40,106 nucleotides of DNA, taken from an uncultured Streptococcus sp. (GTDB taxonomy: Bacteria > Bacillota > Bacilli > Lactobacillales > Streptococcaceae). This document shows positions 16,513-24,054 of the stretch, in pieces (the first letter of the stretch is position 1; each line of letters opens with the position of its first letter). The stretch lies in assembly GCF_959025735.1 (NCBI RefSeq), contig NZ_CAUFJQ010000003.1:1-40106 (forward strand). The letters are read 5' to 3'. Below the pieces are notes generated by a model that was given only the letters and a program-made list of their open reading frames with translations, was not told the origin of the DNA and did no database searches. The translations under genes were made by a program, and so were the position numbers.

Positions 16513-16626
16513 TACTTGCCCCTCCTAAATTGTGATCTTCCATTCTTTAGCGACTGTGGATAAAGTCGTAAGCGCCCAGCGGGTAACGATCCCGCAAGAG
16601 GTAAGAAATAAGGAGGAAACAACCTC

Positions 16627-16716
16627 TTATCCAAAAATGAGCGCAAAATAAAAACCGCATGAATTCTCATACGGTTCCTTATAACAATTAAGTAGCAGTC
16701 TATTCCTGCTAGTCAA
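16627..16716 (-). CDS. Possible 29-aa peptide behind a perfect extended Shine-Dalgarno sequence
   Basis: A TTG-started frame of 29 codons (LTSRNRLLLNCYKEPYENSC...) follows the 16S-complementary sequence AGGAGGTGATCCAGC. The distance from AGGAGG to TTG is 12 nt, longer than usual. The frame crosses the hairpin at 16653-16676. There is no recognisable domain, so this is only a candidate. Confidence 0.25.
   Translation of the reverse strand: MTSRNRLLLNCYKEPYENSCGFYFALIFG
16646..16676 (-). terminator. Terminator-like hairpin upstream of scaffold gene
   Basis: On the minus strand AACCGTATGA-GAAT-TCATGCGGTT forms a 10-bp stem (one G-T pair) followed by TTTATTTT. It is the second such element after the 58-aa gene and lies 134 bases before the scaffold start codon. 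Confidence 0.65.
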
Positions 16717-16719
16717 GAT

Positions 16720-16734
16720 GCTGGATCACCTCCT
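16720..16734 (-). promoter_or_regulatory. 15-nt exact match to the 16S rRNA 3' end (perfect extended Shine-Dalgarno on minus strand)
   Basis: The + strand reads GCTGGATCACCTCCT, identical to the conserved 3' end of bacterial 16S rRNA. The minus-strand transcript therefore carries AGGAGGTGATCCAGC, complementary over 15 nt. Ordinary ribosome sites here match only 4-7 nt. It lies between two terminator-like hairpins, with no substantial gene immediately after. Confidence 0.7.
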
Positions 16735-16745
16735 ATTTTAAAGCA

Positions 16746-16776
16746 TAATAAAAGCGCCTAGATCATTCTAAGCGCT
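16746..16776 (-). terminator. Terminator after the 58-aa gene
   Basis: On the minus strand AGCGCTTAGA-ATGA-TCTAGGCGCT forms a 10-bp stem (one G-T pair) followed by TTTTATTAT. It starts seven bases after the stop codon of the 58-aa gene and should attenuate transcription into the scaffold/capsid genes. Confidence 0.75.
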
Positions 16777-16782
16777 AATTAT

Positions 16783-16959
16783 TTACAAAGCTAGACCGCG
16801 TTTTTTCAGTTCATCCATGACAAGAACTTCATCTTCTGGAGAAACCCATGTGAAACGCAAACGAGCGAGTTCTTCATCAGTCATTTCAGAAGGGGTTAAG
16901 GGAGCAGGCTTTTTGAGATTCCAGCTACTTACTTCTTTTAATGCTTCTTCCAAAATCAT
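16783..16959 (-). CDS. 58-aa hypothetical protein
   Basis: The short frame begins MILEEALKEVSSWNLKKPAP and contains PSEMTDEELARLRFTWVSPE. It is acidic and probably helical. AAAGGAG, which overlaps the stop of the minor capsid gene, lies nine bases before the ATG, so translation is likely coupled. A strong terminator follows its stop. Function is unknown; position alone suggests a virion-assembly or packaging accessory protein. Confidence 0.65.
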   Translation of the reverse strand: MILEEALKEVSSWNLKKPAPLTPSEMTDEELARLRFTWVSPEDEVLVMDELKKRGLAL

Positions 16960-16964
16960 AGGCT

Positions 16965-18746
16965 TTACTCCTTTCTTAGATTCATTTCAATGGTAATATT
17001 ATCCCCTTTTCGTTTCATGTTAATTATATCATATTTCGAACCTTTTGGAAGGATAATCTCGCTCTCTCTATCGTTATCGGTGAAATAAATTTCAGCATTT
17101 TTAGGAATGTTGATAATGGTTTTAATAGGTCTATCCTTAAAGAAATTGTATTTAGGAATATAACTAGTAGATGTATAGCCATCATTGTCGAAAGCAGCTT
17201 GTCCAGAATTAAGAGCAGACTCAATGCTATCATGCTTTTTCAAAAGACTAGCGTTCTTTCTAAGGATAGAATTAAAATACCCCTCATCGTCAAATCTATT
17301 GACTTTGATATTTTTTAGAACTCTATTTCTCTTGATAACCCCATCCAATGTATTGACTATATTCTGATACTCAGACGGCATTACATTTTTATCTCTCAAG
17401 TATTTATTGATAGCAAAACTATGAGGTGTACCAATATATCCCAAACCTTGAGGATTCTCATCTGCATAAATAACCTTACGCTCTGCTTTAGTGATTTTTC
17501 CTCCAACCTTTTTGAAAGCTGGAATCTCGCCTTCTTTGATGTAATGATGTTCTGCCAGCTTCTTTCTAAGTTGAGCGGTTTTCTTAGCATCTGTATATGG
17601 ACCTTTGTAGTATTTTTCTCTCGCATAATCACGATGAAGAAACGGCTTATCTTTAAGAAAATCACGCATAGCACCTTGCTGAGTGCGTATTTTACTCTTG
17701 TACTTATCTATAAGATCCTTATCACCTAACTTATTGGCAATATCTAATTTTTCTTTACTGTCTCTTATAGACCGTTCTAATGCCCTTTGTTTAGCCTGTA
17801 CATTAGCATTTCTAATTGCATCTTCTGGTGTAATGTTTTTAACATCATCGCCCAAATCTGGCATGTCATTGATGCCGATTACAAAAGGTGTCAGATAGTG
17901 TCCGCAGTTGATACCAAGACAGCCTGCTGGTGTACCGTAGCCATGATCTGCCAGTGATAGGACGCTGTAGCCACCCTCTTCTCTTGCTTCACCATACGTT
18001 ACAATGTGATGTTGCAGAGGAGCGCAAGCCTCTCTCGCAGTTGCTTTCTTTGAGTAGTAAAAGGTATCAATACCCAGCTCGTCTGCTGGTTGCGTGCGCA
18101 TTTGACGATATACCCTACGTGTCGTAGTCTTAACGACTGTACGTGCGTAGTTATCAATGCGCCAATTCTTACCGCCTCGATCCTTAAAGCCTCGAAAGCC
18201 AACTTCCTGCCATTTCATGACAGTTTCAGCAATTGCTTTATCCGGTGTAGCAACACCAGTTGCAACTTTAGCGACCGTCTCCTTAGCGATATTACGATAA
18301 ACCTCATTAACGACATTTGGCAGCGTTGTATTGATTAGATTATCAATATCACCACTTGCTTGCTCTAAATAGGCTTCTAGTTGTTTCTGTACATGGCTTG
18401 TATCAAAATGAGGGTCTTTATTCAGATCCTCCAATAGTTGGCTCTTGGTGTCCGTGTATATCTTTAGGCCTTCACCCTCAATGACATTTCTTAGTTGCTC
18501 TTCCGTGATATCCGTATACTTAGATATTACTTTAAGATTGTGTTCGTTGAGCGCGTGCATCTGATTGAGTTTCTCTAGTTGCCAGATGTAAGGATTGTCT
18601 GTGAGCGATGTTGTCCCGCGCTCCAGAAGCCTATCTACCATCTGCTCAAAGAGTTCGACAGTTAACTTATGATAGAGATCAGCAAGACGACTCGATCCAA
18701 GTTCTAACTGTTCGTCATTAAATTGTATCGGCAGCCTCTTGCTCAT
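16965..18746 (-). CDS. Minor capsid protein (minor head protein) fused to a C-terminal ADP-ribosyltransferase domain
   Basis: The 593-aa protein follows the portal gene. The N-terminal ~380 residues fit phage minor capsid protein 2, with a helical start, then WRIDNYARTVVKTTTRRVYR and the Cys/His block GCLGINCGHYLTPF. The C-terminal ~190 residues look like an exotoxin-type ADP-ribosyltransferase of the R-S-E class: Arg484 in VNRFDDEGYF, the Ser-Thr-Ser motif at 526-528 (GYTSTS) and the E-x-E pair Glu561/Glu563 (RESEIILPKGSKYDI). These would bind NAD and transfer ADP-ribose to a protein. As a capsid component it may be injected and act on a host target early in infection; that step is inferred. 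Confidence 0.88.
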   Translation of the reverse strand: MSKRLPIQFNDEQLELGSSRLADLYHKLTVELFEQMVDRLLERGTTSLTDNPYIWQLEKLNQMHALNEHNLKVISKYTDITEEQLRNVIEGEGLKIYTDTKSQLLEDLNKDPHFDTSHVQKQLEAYLEQASGDIDNLINTTLPNVVNEVYRNIAKETVAKVATGVATPDKAIAETVMKWQEVGFRGFKDRGGKNWRIDNYARTVVKTTTRRVYRQMRTQPADELGIDTFYYSKKATAREACAPLQHHIVTYGEAREEGGYSVLSLADHGYGTPAGCLGINCGHYLTPFVIGINDMPDLGDDVKNITPEDAIRNANVQAKQRALERSIRDSKEKLDIANKLGDKDLIDKYKSKIRTQQGAMRDFLKDKPFLHRDYAREKYYKGPYTDAKKTAQLRKKLAEHHYIKEGEIPAFKKVGGKITKAERKVIYADENPQGLGYIGTPHSFAINKYLRDKNVMPSEYQNIVNTLDGVIKRNRVLKNIKVNRFDDEGYFNSILRKNASLLKKHDSIESALNSGQAAFDNDGYTSTSYIPKYNFFKDRPIKTIINIPKNAEIYFTDNDRESEIILPKGSKYDIINMKRKGDNITIEMNLRKE

Positions 18747-18752
18747 TCCTTA

Positions 18753-20270
18753 TCATTCTCCGTAAATTTCAATGTCTGTTGTATCACGCTCAGAATTGGC
18801 AGTAGCCATCGTTTCGTTGTTGATACGTTGTACCATTTGTCCAGCTTCTTCCTCTGTCAACTTCAAAGCGCGTTGAATTGCTGTCTTACGATCAACCAGG
18901 CCACTTGCAAGAGCTTTCGTCCAGTATTCCAACTCATTGTTGCGGTCGGTAAAGACACCATCGTCCAGATTAACACTGATCTGCTCCATCTCTGGAATAG
19001 GACCGTTGTAAAAATCGTAGAGTGATCCGAGTTCACAAATCGAAATAACCAACTCTTTCAAAGACTGCTCGACCAAAGACACAAGACTATTGCGCATTTG
19101 GTAAGTGTCTGAGTTTTCACTTACGATTTCTGTCGCGGTTTTCATACTCTTACCATCGAAGCTAAACATCCCAGCAGATACACCAATCTGCATTTCAAAC
19201 AGTGACAACCCCTCGTTGATAGCTTTAATGTAGTCCTCTGACCGGATAGGAGTCGTTAGGTCTGTGATGTTAATAGATCCGTCAAGGCTCCCTGTATCAA
19301 ACTTATCGTATACATTTTGATTAGGATCAAACTTGCGTGTGACTGTGACTTTCTCATTGCGTGAGTTAAACTCTGTACGTACTGTCTGTTCTGGAACTGC
19401 TACCCTACGCTGTCCCATCTTGACCTCCCACTTGAATTCGTCATAAGTGGTGTTGATAAAGTCGATTGTACTCTTAGCATTATCAAAGATAGACAGGCCT
19501 AAAGGACTGTTAATGTCTTTGTTATTCATGCCAGCAGTCTTTAAGTAAGTGAATAGCGGACGACTCAACCCTTTAATTGTCGTTGTTTCATCTAACTCCT
19601 CGTAGAGTTCAGACAATGGCACACGATCACCCACTCGATCCTTAACCTCTGATCTGTAGAGTTCATTAGTGATTGTATATTCCTCTTCATTCTTCCACTC
19701 ATGGAATTCAATCAAAGTATAATATACATTCTTTTGTCCCTCTGACTTGATTGTTTTGGTAACAATAGCAGCACTCGATACATCTTGCGTATTAGATCGC
19801 ATAGGCAAGAATACAGGAGCTTGTACGAATGCAATTTTGATTTTATCACCATCAACATAAGGCCGCATGGCAAGTCCACCCAGGGCAAGACAGCTCTCAA
19901 AATAACGCTCGAAGTTCTTATTAAAGCGGTCGTTCAGCAACACGCTTTGCACGTACTCGTTAGCATCACTTACAGTTTCATCTACTGTGATTGTAGCCTG
20001 TTCATTATATACAAGGCTTGCAATCTTCTTTGCTGCAGTCCGTCCGATTGGTAAGTGATTGAATGGTCGTTTAACCATGTCGCCATTTGTATTCATGAAC
20101 TCCACATCATCCCACTTGGACTGATAATATCGTAGATTGCGCATAATGCGTTTGTATTCTTCCTGGCTTACTGCAATTCGTGGGTGTTCCGTGATATTGC
20201 CTAGCGATTGTTGTTGCATCGCATACTGTCCTCTCTTAAATATATTTACTATTCGTTGTATAATTCCCAT
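18753..20270 (-). CDS. Portal protein (SPP1 gp6-like)
   Basis: The 505-aa protein fits the SPP1-type portal family. It has a basic N-terminus (IIQRIVNIFKRG), NLRYYQSKWDDVEFMN, NHLPIGRTAAKKIASLVYNE, and the later FSFDGKSMKTATEIVSENSD and VSLVEQSLKELV helices. The C-terminal region (LVDRKTAIQRALKLTEEEAG) is typical of this family. The dodecameric ring is the DNA entry and exit channel and docks the terminase. It lies between the large terminase and minor capsid genes, as expected. Confidence 0.92.
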   Translation of the reverse strand: MGIIQRIVNIFKRGQYAMQQQSLGNITEHPRIAVSQEEYKRIMRNLRYYQSKWDDVEFMNTNGDMVKRPFNHLPIGRTAAKKIASLVYNEQATITVDETVSDANEYVQSVLLNDRFNKNFERYFESCLALGGLAMRPYVDGDKIKIAFVQAPVFLPMRSNTQDVSSAAIVTKTIKSEGQKNVYYTLIEFHEWKNEEEYTITNELYRSEVKDRVGDRVPLSELYEELDETTTIKGLSRPLFTYLKTAGMNNKDINSPLGLSIFDNAKSTIDFINTTYDEFKWEVKMGQRRVAVPEQTVRTEFNSRNEKVTVTRKFDPNQNVYDKFDTGSLDGSINITDLTTPIRSEDYIKAINEGLSLFEMQIGVSAGMFSFDGKSMKTATEIVSENSDTYQMRNSLVSLVEQSLKELVISICELGSLYDFYNGPIPEMEQISVNLDDGVFTDRNNELEYWTKALASGLVDRKTAIQRALKLTEEEAGQMVQRINNETMATANSERDTTDIEIYGE

Positions 20271-20275
20271 TTAAA

Positions 20276-21607
20276 TTAAACCTTTAAATTAAGATATCGT
20301 GCGTTATCAATTACAAAATATTGCAGAGCATCACACGTATGGTCGTCTTCCTTGATAACTTTCGGATCGTCGTTCATAATGCTTCTTTCATCCCATTGAT
20401 ACTTCTTGTGCTCTTCCACAAAGTATTTCAAGTTGTTTTCTGTAGGCAAATAAAAAAAGCGTCCTTCTGCTAGAAGCGACTGGACGAACTCAGTCATGAC
20501 GATTTTCTTTTTCTTAGCTACTGGATGCCAGCGCACGCCATAGTCTTCATAGTATTGGTTTCTCAATGCTCCCTCCGCACTATCTATTGTCATATTCAAA
20601 ATAGGCGCATTAGGAAAACGTTTCGCTTTCTCCTCCAAGTAGTCATGCAACTCCTTAGACAAGATGCTGGGTGCTTTCTTGTACGTCTTACCCGCTGGAC
20701 TGTAGTAGTAGTTATCAATTAGATAAACTCTGTCAGCACTCGTCATAACTAAATGCAAGCAAGTTGTAGCAGACTGTTGATGCCCGCTATCAACTGCGAA
20801 GAATTGTCCGATTACACGTTCATTCTCTGGTATTTTATCAATTTCTTTGAACAATTCCATGTTGTAGACATTTGTACCAAGGCCAACTGGTTCGCCTAGA
20901 TAAATGTACCGGTAGTAGTCGTAGTCGTTCTCTTTAATACGTTCAATATCTTCCAGCATTTGTTCTGTAACAAAGCCTAACTTATCGTCTAAATAAGACG
21001 ATGAATGTACTAGGTAATTCTCGTTATTCTTTAGCTCCTCTGCCCACTCATTGATCCAACTATATGGATTTCGTGGCGGGTTGTAACTCCAAAAGAATTG
21101 CACGAACTTAGCACGATCATGCTTCTGTCGCATAAAAGTCACATTTGACTGGTCGAAATCTTCCTTGCTACTAAACTCCGCAGCTTCCTCATACCAGACC
21201 GCGATGATGTTCCCAATATCATTTGACTTCAACTTCTGAAAGTCATCTTGGCCGTAGAAATATATACACGAGCCAGTAGCGTTGTCTTGTATTTTAAACG
21301 GCGATACAGTAGCTTTGAAGCGATCAGATAAACCAAACAAACCAAGTGCCCACTGCATTTTTAGAAATACGCTATCACGAATGGTATTCGCTACTTTACG
21401 AATGACGACCACGTTTGCTTTTTCGCCAGCTTTTAGATATCTCAATAACATATAAGCTAGTTTGATTGCGATAACAGATGATTTAAAGGAGTTCCGACCA
21501 CCTTTCAAAACATTGTAAGGTCTATCAGACAAAAGAATTGGAAGAAAGTTCTCGTTTACGTTTTTTCTGAGAAGATCAGCCGTGTCAGAAACAACATCAT
21601 AAGTCAT
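20276..21607 (-). CDS. Terminase large subunit (PBSX/Terminase_3 family)
   Basis: The 443-aa packaging motor has a Walker A-type loop GGRNSFKSS (36-44) and a Walker B-like IIAVWYEEAAEF (about 134-145). The nuclease half carries FAVDSGHQQSATTCLHL, NMTIDSAEGALRNQYYED and DHTCDALQYFVID, supplying the metal-binding aspartates. It cleaves concatemers and drives DNA into the procapsid. It overlaps the small subunit gene, and the portal gene follows five bases later. Confidence 0.95.
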   Translation of the reverse strand: MTYDVVSDTADLLRKNVNENFLPILLSDRPYNVLKGGRNSFKSSVIAIKLAYMLLRYLKAGEKANVVVIRKVANTIRDSVFLKMQWALGLFGLSDRFKATVSPFKIQDNATGSCIYFYGQDDFQKLKSNDIGNIIAVWYEEAAEFSSKEDFDQSNVTFMRQKHDRAKFVQFFWSYNPPRNPYSWINEWAEELKNNENYLVHSSSYLDDKLGFVTEQMLEDIERIKENDYDYYRYIYLGEPVGLGTNVYNMELFKEIDKIPENERVIGQFFAVDSGHQQSATTCLHLVMTSADRVYLIDNYYYSPAGKTYKKAPSILSKELHDYLEEKAKRFPNAPILNMTIDSAEGALRNQYYEDYGVRWHPVAKKKKIVMTEFVQSLLAEGRFFYLPTENNLKYFVEEHKKYQWDERSIMNDDPKVIKEDDHTCDALQYFVIDNARYLNLKV

Positions 21608-22085
21608 CTATCAAGCCTTTCATCTCTTCCGAGAAACTATCAACGATGATTAAACGTTCACTTGTATGTCCACTATCCAGCTCTTTCTGCAATCGTTCGA
21701 TTTCAAGCTCCAATTTCTTGGCTTGTTTTGTCGAAAGGTATCTACCGAGAAGTTCTTTTGCAGCCTTGGTAGCGTCCGCAAGTGAGGCTTTCTTCTCTGT
21801 TTTGATAAAGCCACCACCAATAGGATCGACTGCTACAACTTCCTCAGTCGCTTCTTGTCGTAAGATAGCGGTTAGTTTCTCCAAAACTTCGTCTATTGTG
21901 GCGATGGTAGGTTTCTCAAGTTCTTTTAATCTTGCTGCAATTGCTTCTTGTATCTTCGGTTTATTTAAGTTTTCCGACGAACTCTTTGCAGCAATTTTCT
22001 CAGAATATCCAGCCTTGATTGCCGCTTCCGTACCATTTCGACTGATTAGATATTCATCAATAAATCGTCTTTGCTTGTGTGTCAA
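21597..22085 (-). CDS. Terminase small subunit (Terminase_2), TTG start
   Basis: The 162-aa protein begins with the typical helix-turn-helix LTHKQRRFIDEYLISRNGTEA followed by IKAGYSEKIAAKSSSENLNK. A helical oligomerisation region follows (KQAKKLELEIERLQKELDSG). It recognises the packaging site and regulates the large subunit. The first codon appears to be TTG with only a weak, distant GAGG upstream; no ATG is available before the conserved domain. It is the first gene of the late operon. Confidence 0.9.
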   Translation of the reverse strand: MTHKQRRFIDEYLISRNGTEAAIKAGYSEKIAAKSSSENLNKPKIQEAIAARLKELEKPTIATIDEVLEKLTAILRQEATEEVVAVDPIGGGFIKTEKKASLADATKAAKELLGRYLSTKQAKKLELEIERLQKELDSGHTSERLIIVDSFSEEMKGLIDDL

Positions 22086-22116
22086 CCTAGAAATCTACCT
22101 CACCCCTTTCTAAAAC

Positions 22117-22144
22117 AAAAATAAAAAAGCCAACTGATGCCGAC
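22117..22144 (-). terminator. Probable terminator between early and late operons
   Basis: On the minus strand GTCGGC-ATCA-GTTGGC (6-bp stem with G-T pairs) is followed by six T residues, A and five more T residues. It lies after the ArpU-like gene and just before the small terminase gene. The stem is weak, so confidence is moderate. Confidence 0.45.
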
Positions 22145-22189
22145 TCTTTCGAGATTAAAACATAAGGAGATTTTACAATGATTTTAACT

Positions 22190-22210
22190 AACCGTTAATG
22201 GTTTTTAACC
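22190..22210. promoter_or_regulatory. Candidate late-regulator binding site (overlapping inverted repeats)
   Basis: AACC-N6-GGTT-TTT-AACC lies in the 172-base gap between the ArpU-like gene and the small terminase gene. ArpU/RinA-type activators act in such gaps to switch on late transcription. I see no convincing -35/-10 pair for a standard sigma factor. Assignment is by position and symmetry only. Confidence 0.3.
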
Positions 22211-22257
22211 TCAATAACATAATACCACTTTAAAAGTCCCAAAAAGTTTTAAAGGTC

Positions 22258-22659
22258 TCATAATTTAGCTTCAAGGTGTTCGATCGCAGACTTTTTCACG
22301 CGATGGAATGTAGTCCTTGAACAGTTGACCTTTCGCATCACTTCAAAACGACTGCAACCGTTGATATAATACCAGCGCATGATGACATTCTCAAGCGGAT
22401 CTTCCAGGGATTCAATTGCTTGTGCGGTTTCATTGCGTTCGTCCCAAAGCCTTTCCATTTCTTTGTCGATTTGTTCAGACTTCGAGATAATGCGAACGTT
22501 TAAATCTTCCGTTTTGTTGCCTTGTTTGCTGCCTTTCGGCTCATCCGAATAGATCTGCGCTTTCTGAACCGTAGCACGCAAAGCAATTCGTTCTTGTCGC
22601 AGTGAGTTTAGTTTTGTATCAAAATATTTAAGATTGTTCAAGCGTGTTTTAATGTTCAT
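22258..22659 (-). CDS. ArpU/DUF1492-type late transcriptional regulator
   Basis: The 133-aa protein has an N-terminal coiled coil (SKSEQIDKEMERLWDERNET) and a sigma-70 region 4-like helix-turn-helix at the C-terminus (IMRWYYINGCSRFEVMRKVN, then CSRTTFHRVKKSAIEHLEAKL in outline). This is the ArpU/RinA-like arrangement found just before terminase genes in gram-positive phages, where it activates the late operon. It overlaps the upstream membrane protein gene by ATGA. Confidence 0.85.
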   Translation of the reverse strand: MNIKTRLNNLKYFDTKLNSLRQERIALRATVQKAQIYSDEPKGSKQGNKTEDLNVRIISKSEQIDKEMERLWDERNETAQAIESLEDPLENVIMRWYYINGCSRFEVMRKVNCSRTTFHRVKKSAIEHLEAKL

Positions 22660-22931
22660 CCACCCACTCCGTTTCTCTCTGCTACCTCTTTCAATTCCTC
22701 TGCACGTTGCCGTTCCCGCATCTGGTACTCGCTGTTTAACTTGTTTAAAATAACATCCTGCGCATTATTTTGTTCTGCCAACCGCTGGATGGACAGTTCA
22801 TGCTCCTGCACCGTCCATTCCAGATCACTGACTTTATTATTTAACTCATTGATCCGTGAGTTCAAGTTGATACACACGATCATAAATACCAGCGATATTG
22901 AGCCGAGGATCATATAAAATAGTTTAGTCAT
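22656..22931 (-). CDS. Small membrane protein with coiled coil
   Basis: The 91-aa protein has an N-terminal transmembrane helix (LFYMILGSISLVFMIVCIN) and a following coiled coil (INELNNKVSDLEWTVQEHEL) with a charged end. The start at 22931 has AAAGGGGAAAC upstream. It overlaps the 35-aa membrane gene before it. Role unknown; pairs of tiny membrane proteins in this slot may affect the host envelope or superinfection. Confidence 0.6.
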   Translation of the reverse strand: MTKLFYMILGSISLVFMIVCINLNSRINELNNKVSDLEWTVQEHELSIQRLAEQNNAQDVILNKLNSEYQMRERQRAEELKEVAERNGVGG

Positions 22932-23031
22932 GTTTCCCCTTTCTGCTTTCGAACGCAATCACACCAGCCCAGATCAAGCCAGAGATCCAGACTGCTGCGA
23001 ATAGTAAATAAATAAAGTTTTGCAAGTCCAT
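22924..23031 (-). CDS. 35-aa single-pass membrane peptide
   Basis: The frame begins MDLQNFIYLLFAAVWISGLI, continues with one hydrophobic helix (to about residue 26) and ends with a basic tail (ESRKGKHD). It fills an otherwise empty gap and overlaps the next gene by eight bases. The ribosome site is weak (GTGGTAGTGAA), so it may be coupled to the upstream gene, whose stop lies four bases away. Function unknown. Confidence 0.5.
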   Translation of the reverse strand: MDLQNFIYLLFAAVWISGLIWAGVIAFESRKGKHD

Positions 23032-23035
23032 TTCA

Positions 23036-23317
23036 CTACCACAATACACCTTTCAATTTATTAAATTCTTCCTTTGGAATATCTGATTTAAGAGTTATCT
23101 CAAAATTTCTAAAGCTAATTTCACTAGTTGACAATTTACTTGCATTAATACTTCCAGATTTAATGTTTCTAGCATCTGGAATATATTCTTCAACAATGTT
23201 TCCCATTGCAATGAATGTCTTACCACCATCTGTGCTGAATTTCAAGCCTATCGGACGGCTGTTATACATTTTACGGTACTTTCTAATCAATCGTTTTCTT
23301 GCTTTATTCAGTGACAT
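23036..23317 (-). CDS. Hypothetical early protein
   Basis: The 93-aa protein has a very basic N-terminus (NKARKRLIRKYRKMYNSRP) followed by a beta-type region (IGLKFSTDGGKTFIAMG) and a Lys/Glu-rich end. It could bind nucleic acid. GAGGTAGAGCG lies upstream of ATG, and it overlaps the preceding gene by ten bases. No family is recognised. Its position in a run of small accessory genes leaves host-takeover or anti-defence roles open. Confidence 0.55.
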   Translation of the reverse strand: MSLNKARKRLIRKYRKMYNSRPIGLKFSTDGGKTFIAMGNIVEEYIPDARNIKSGSINASKLSTSEISFRNFEITLKSDIPKEEFNKLKGVLW

Positions 23318-23556
23318 CGCTCTACCTCTTTCATAACTTCATCAAATAGCTTTTTCGTTATAAAGCCACGTTCGATCATTCTATCGATTGTGTTCTCGAT
23401 TTTAAAGAGTCGTTCCAGTTCATCGCGTATAAAGTCCCGCTTAACTTCCCGATCTCTCAAAGCTCTCTCGCGGTCCTGTCGTTTTATTTCTGCGATCAAC
23501 TCACGCTCGCAAGCCATGCATAAATGCCCGCTAGTCTGACATAGACAGTCTCTCAT
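23308..23556 (-). CDS. Hypothetical Cys-rich, highly charged small protein
   Basis: The 82-aa protein opens with MRDCLCQTSGHLCMACERE, with cysteines spaced as in a small zinc-binding knuckle. A strongly charged helix follows (IKRQDRERALRDREVKRDF). It overlaps the DUF1642 gene by ATGA and has a strong GAGGAGG upstream. Function unknown. Confidence 0.55.
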   Translation of the reverse strand: MRDCLCQTSGHLCMACERELIAEIKRQDRERALRDREVKRDFIRDELERLFKIENTIDRMIERGFITKKLFDEVMKEVERCH

Positions 23557-24054
23557 TCTCCTACCTCCTCAACTTCAAACAACGGACTATTAAATACTCC
23601 CCTAAAGCCCGCTTTTTCAAGCTCTTTTCGGGTGTGTTTTACGCGAAAATCTAACGGTTCACTTTCTCCACTAAAGAACCAACTATCTAAACTTATACGA
23701 CGATTTAGGTAATTGTAACCTTCTTCCACCCCTTTTACTTTAACAATATATCGTTTTTCTTTCTCAATATGATAGCCATTCACCCAAGCGTCAGCAAAAA
23801 TATTTTGCCGATTCTTTTCATCTTCACAAAACCACAAATTCACTTCTTCGGGTGCATTTTCTAGTGCGAAATGTAAAGTCTTGTTCCGCCCTCTCACGCA
23901 AGAGATCCAGTTCGCCCACCGGCCGGGGGAGCGTGACTTTTTCTTTTGCTTCGTCTAATTGTTTTAAATCTTTCAAAACTTCAGACGTATCGACCCTTCT
24001 GAAACAGTCATGGTTCAAATACTCGTATTTCTCAATTAATTCTTCTTTTCTCAT
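23553..24054 (-). pseudogene. DUF1642-family phage gene split by a one-base insertion
   Basis: Frame 1 (24054-23824) encodes MRKEELIEKYEYLNHDC... up to LPRPV and then diverges to an early stop. The other frame (to 23553) encodes ANWISCVRGRNKTLHFALEN, then ADAWVNGYHIEKEKRYIVKV and FNSPLFEVEEVGE, the usual body and tail of DUF1642. Removing one C from the CCC run at 23915-23917 (a GGG on the coding strand) joins LPRPV to ANWISC and restores one protein of about 166 aa. The downstream half could also start from a GTG at 23897. Either a real mutation or a sequencing error fits. DUF1642 has no known function. Confidence 0.8.

Larger units (their letters stand above)
16540..16782 (-). ncRNA. Structured intergenic region: tandem hairpins between minor capsid and scaffold genes
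   Basis: This stretch has no convincing full-length gene but many inverted repeats. In + coordinates they are CGACT/AGTCG (16551-16568), GCGGG/CCCGC (16579-16595), AAGAGGT/ACCTCTT (16596-16628), a 10-bp stem (16653-16676), AGCAG/CTGCT (16694-16710) and a 10-bp stem (16753-16776). Two end in T-rich tracts on the minus strand. The loop of the third carries CCTCCTT, complementary to Shine-Dalgarno sequences. It could be a stable RNA, a 5' leader controlling scaffold/capsid expression, or simply terminators plus a tiny gene. No known RNA family is recognised. Confidence 0.45.

Noticed and set aside
16579..16595. GCGGG-TAACGAT-CCCGC resembles a tRNA T-arm
   Set aside because: The loop differs from the TTCRANY consensus and no acceptor, D or anticodon arms can be assembled around it.
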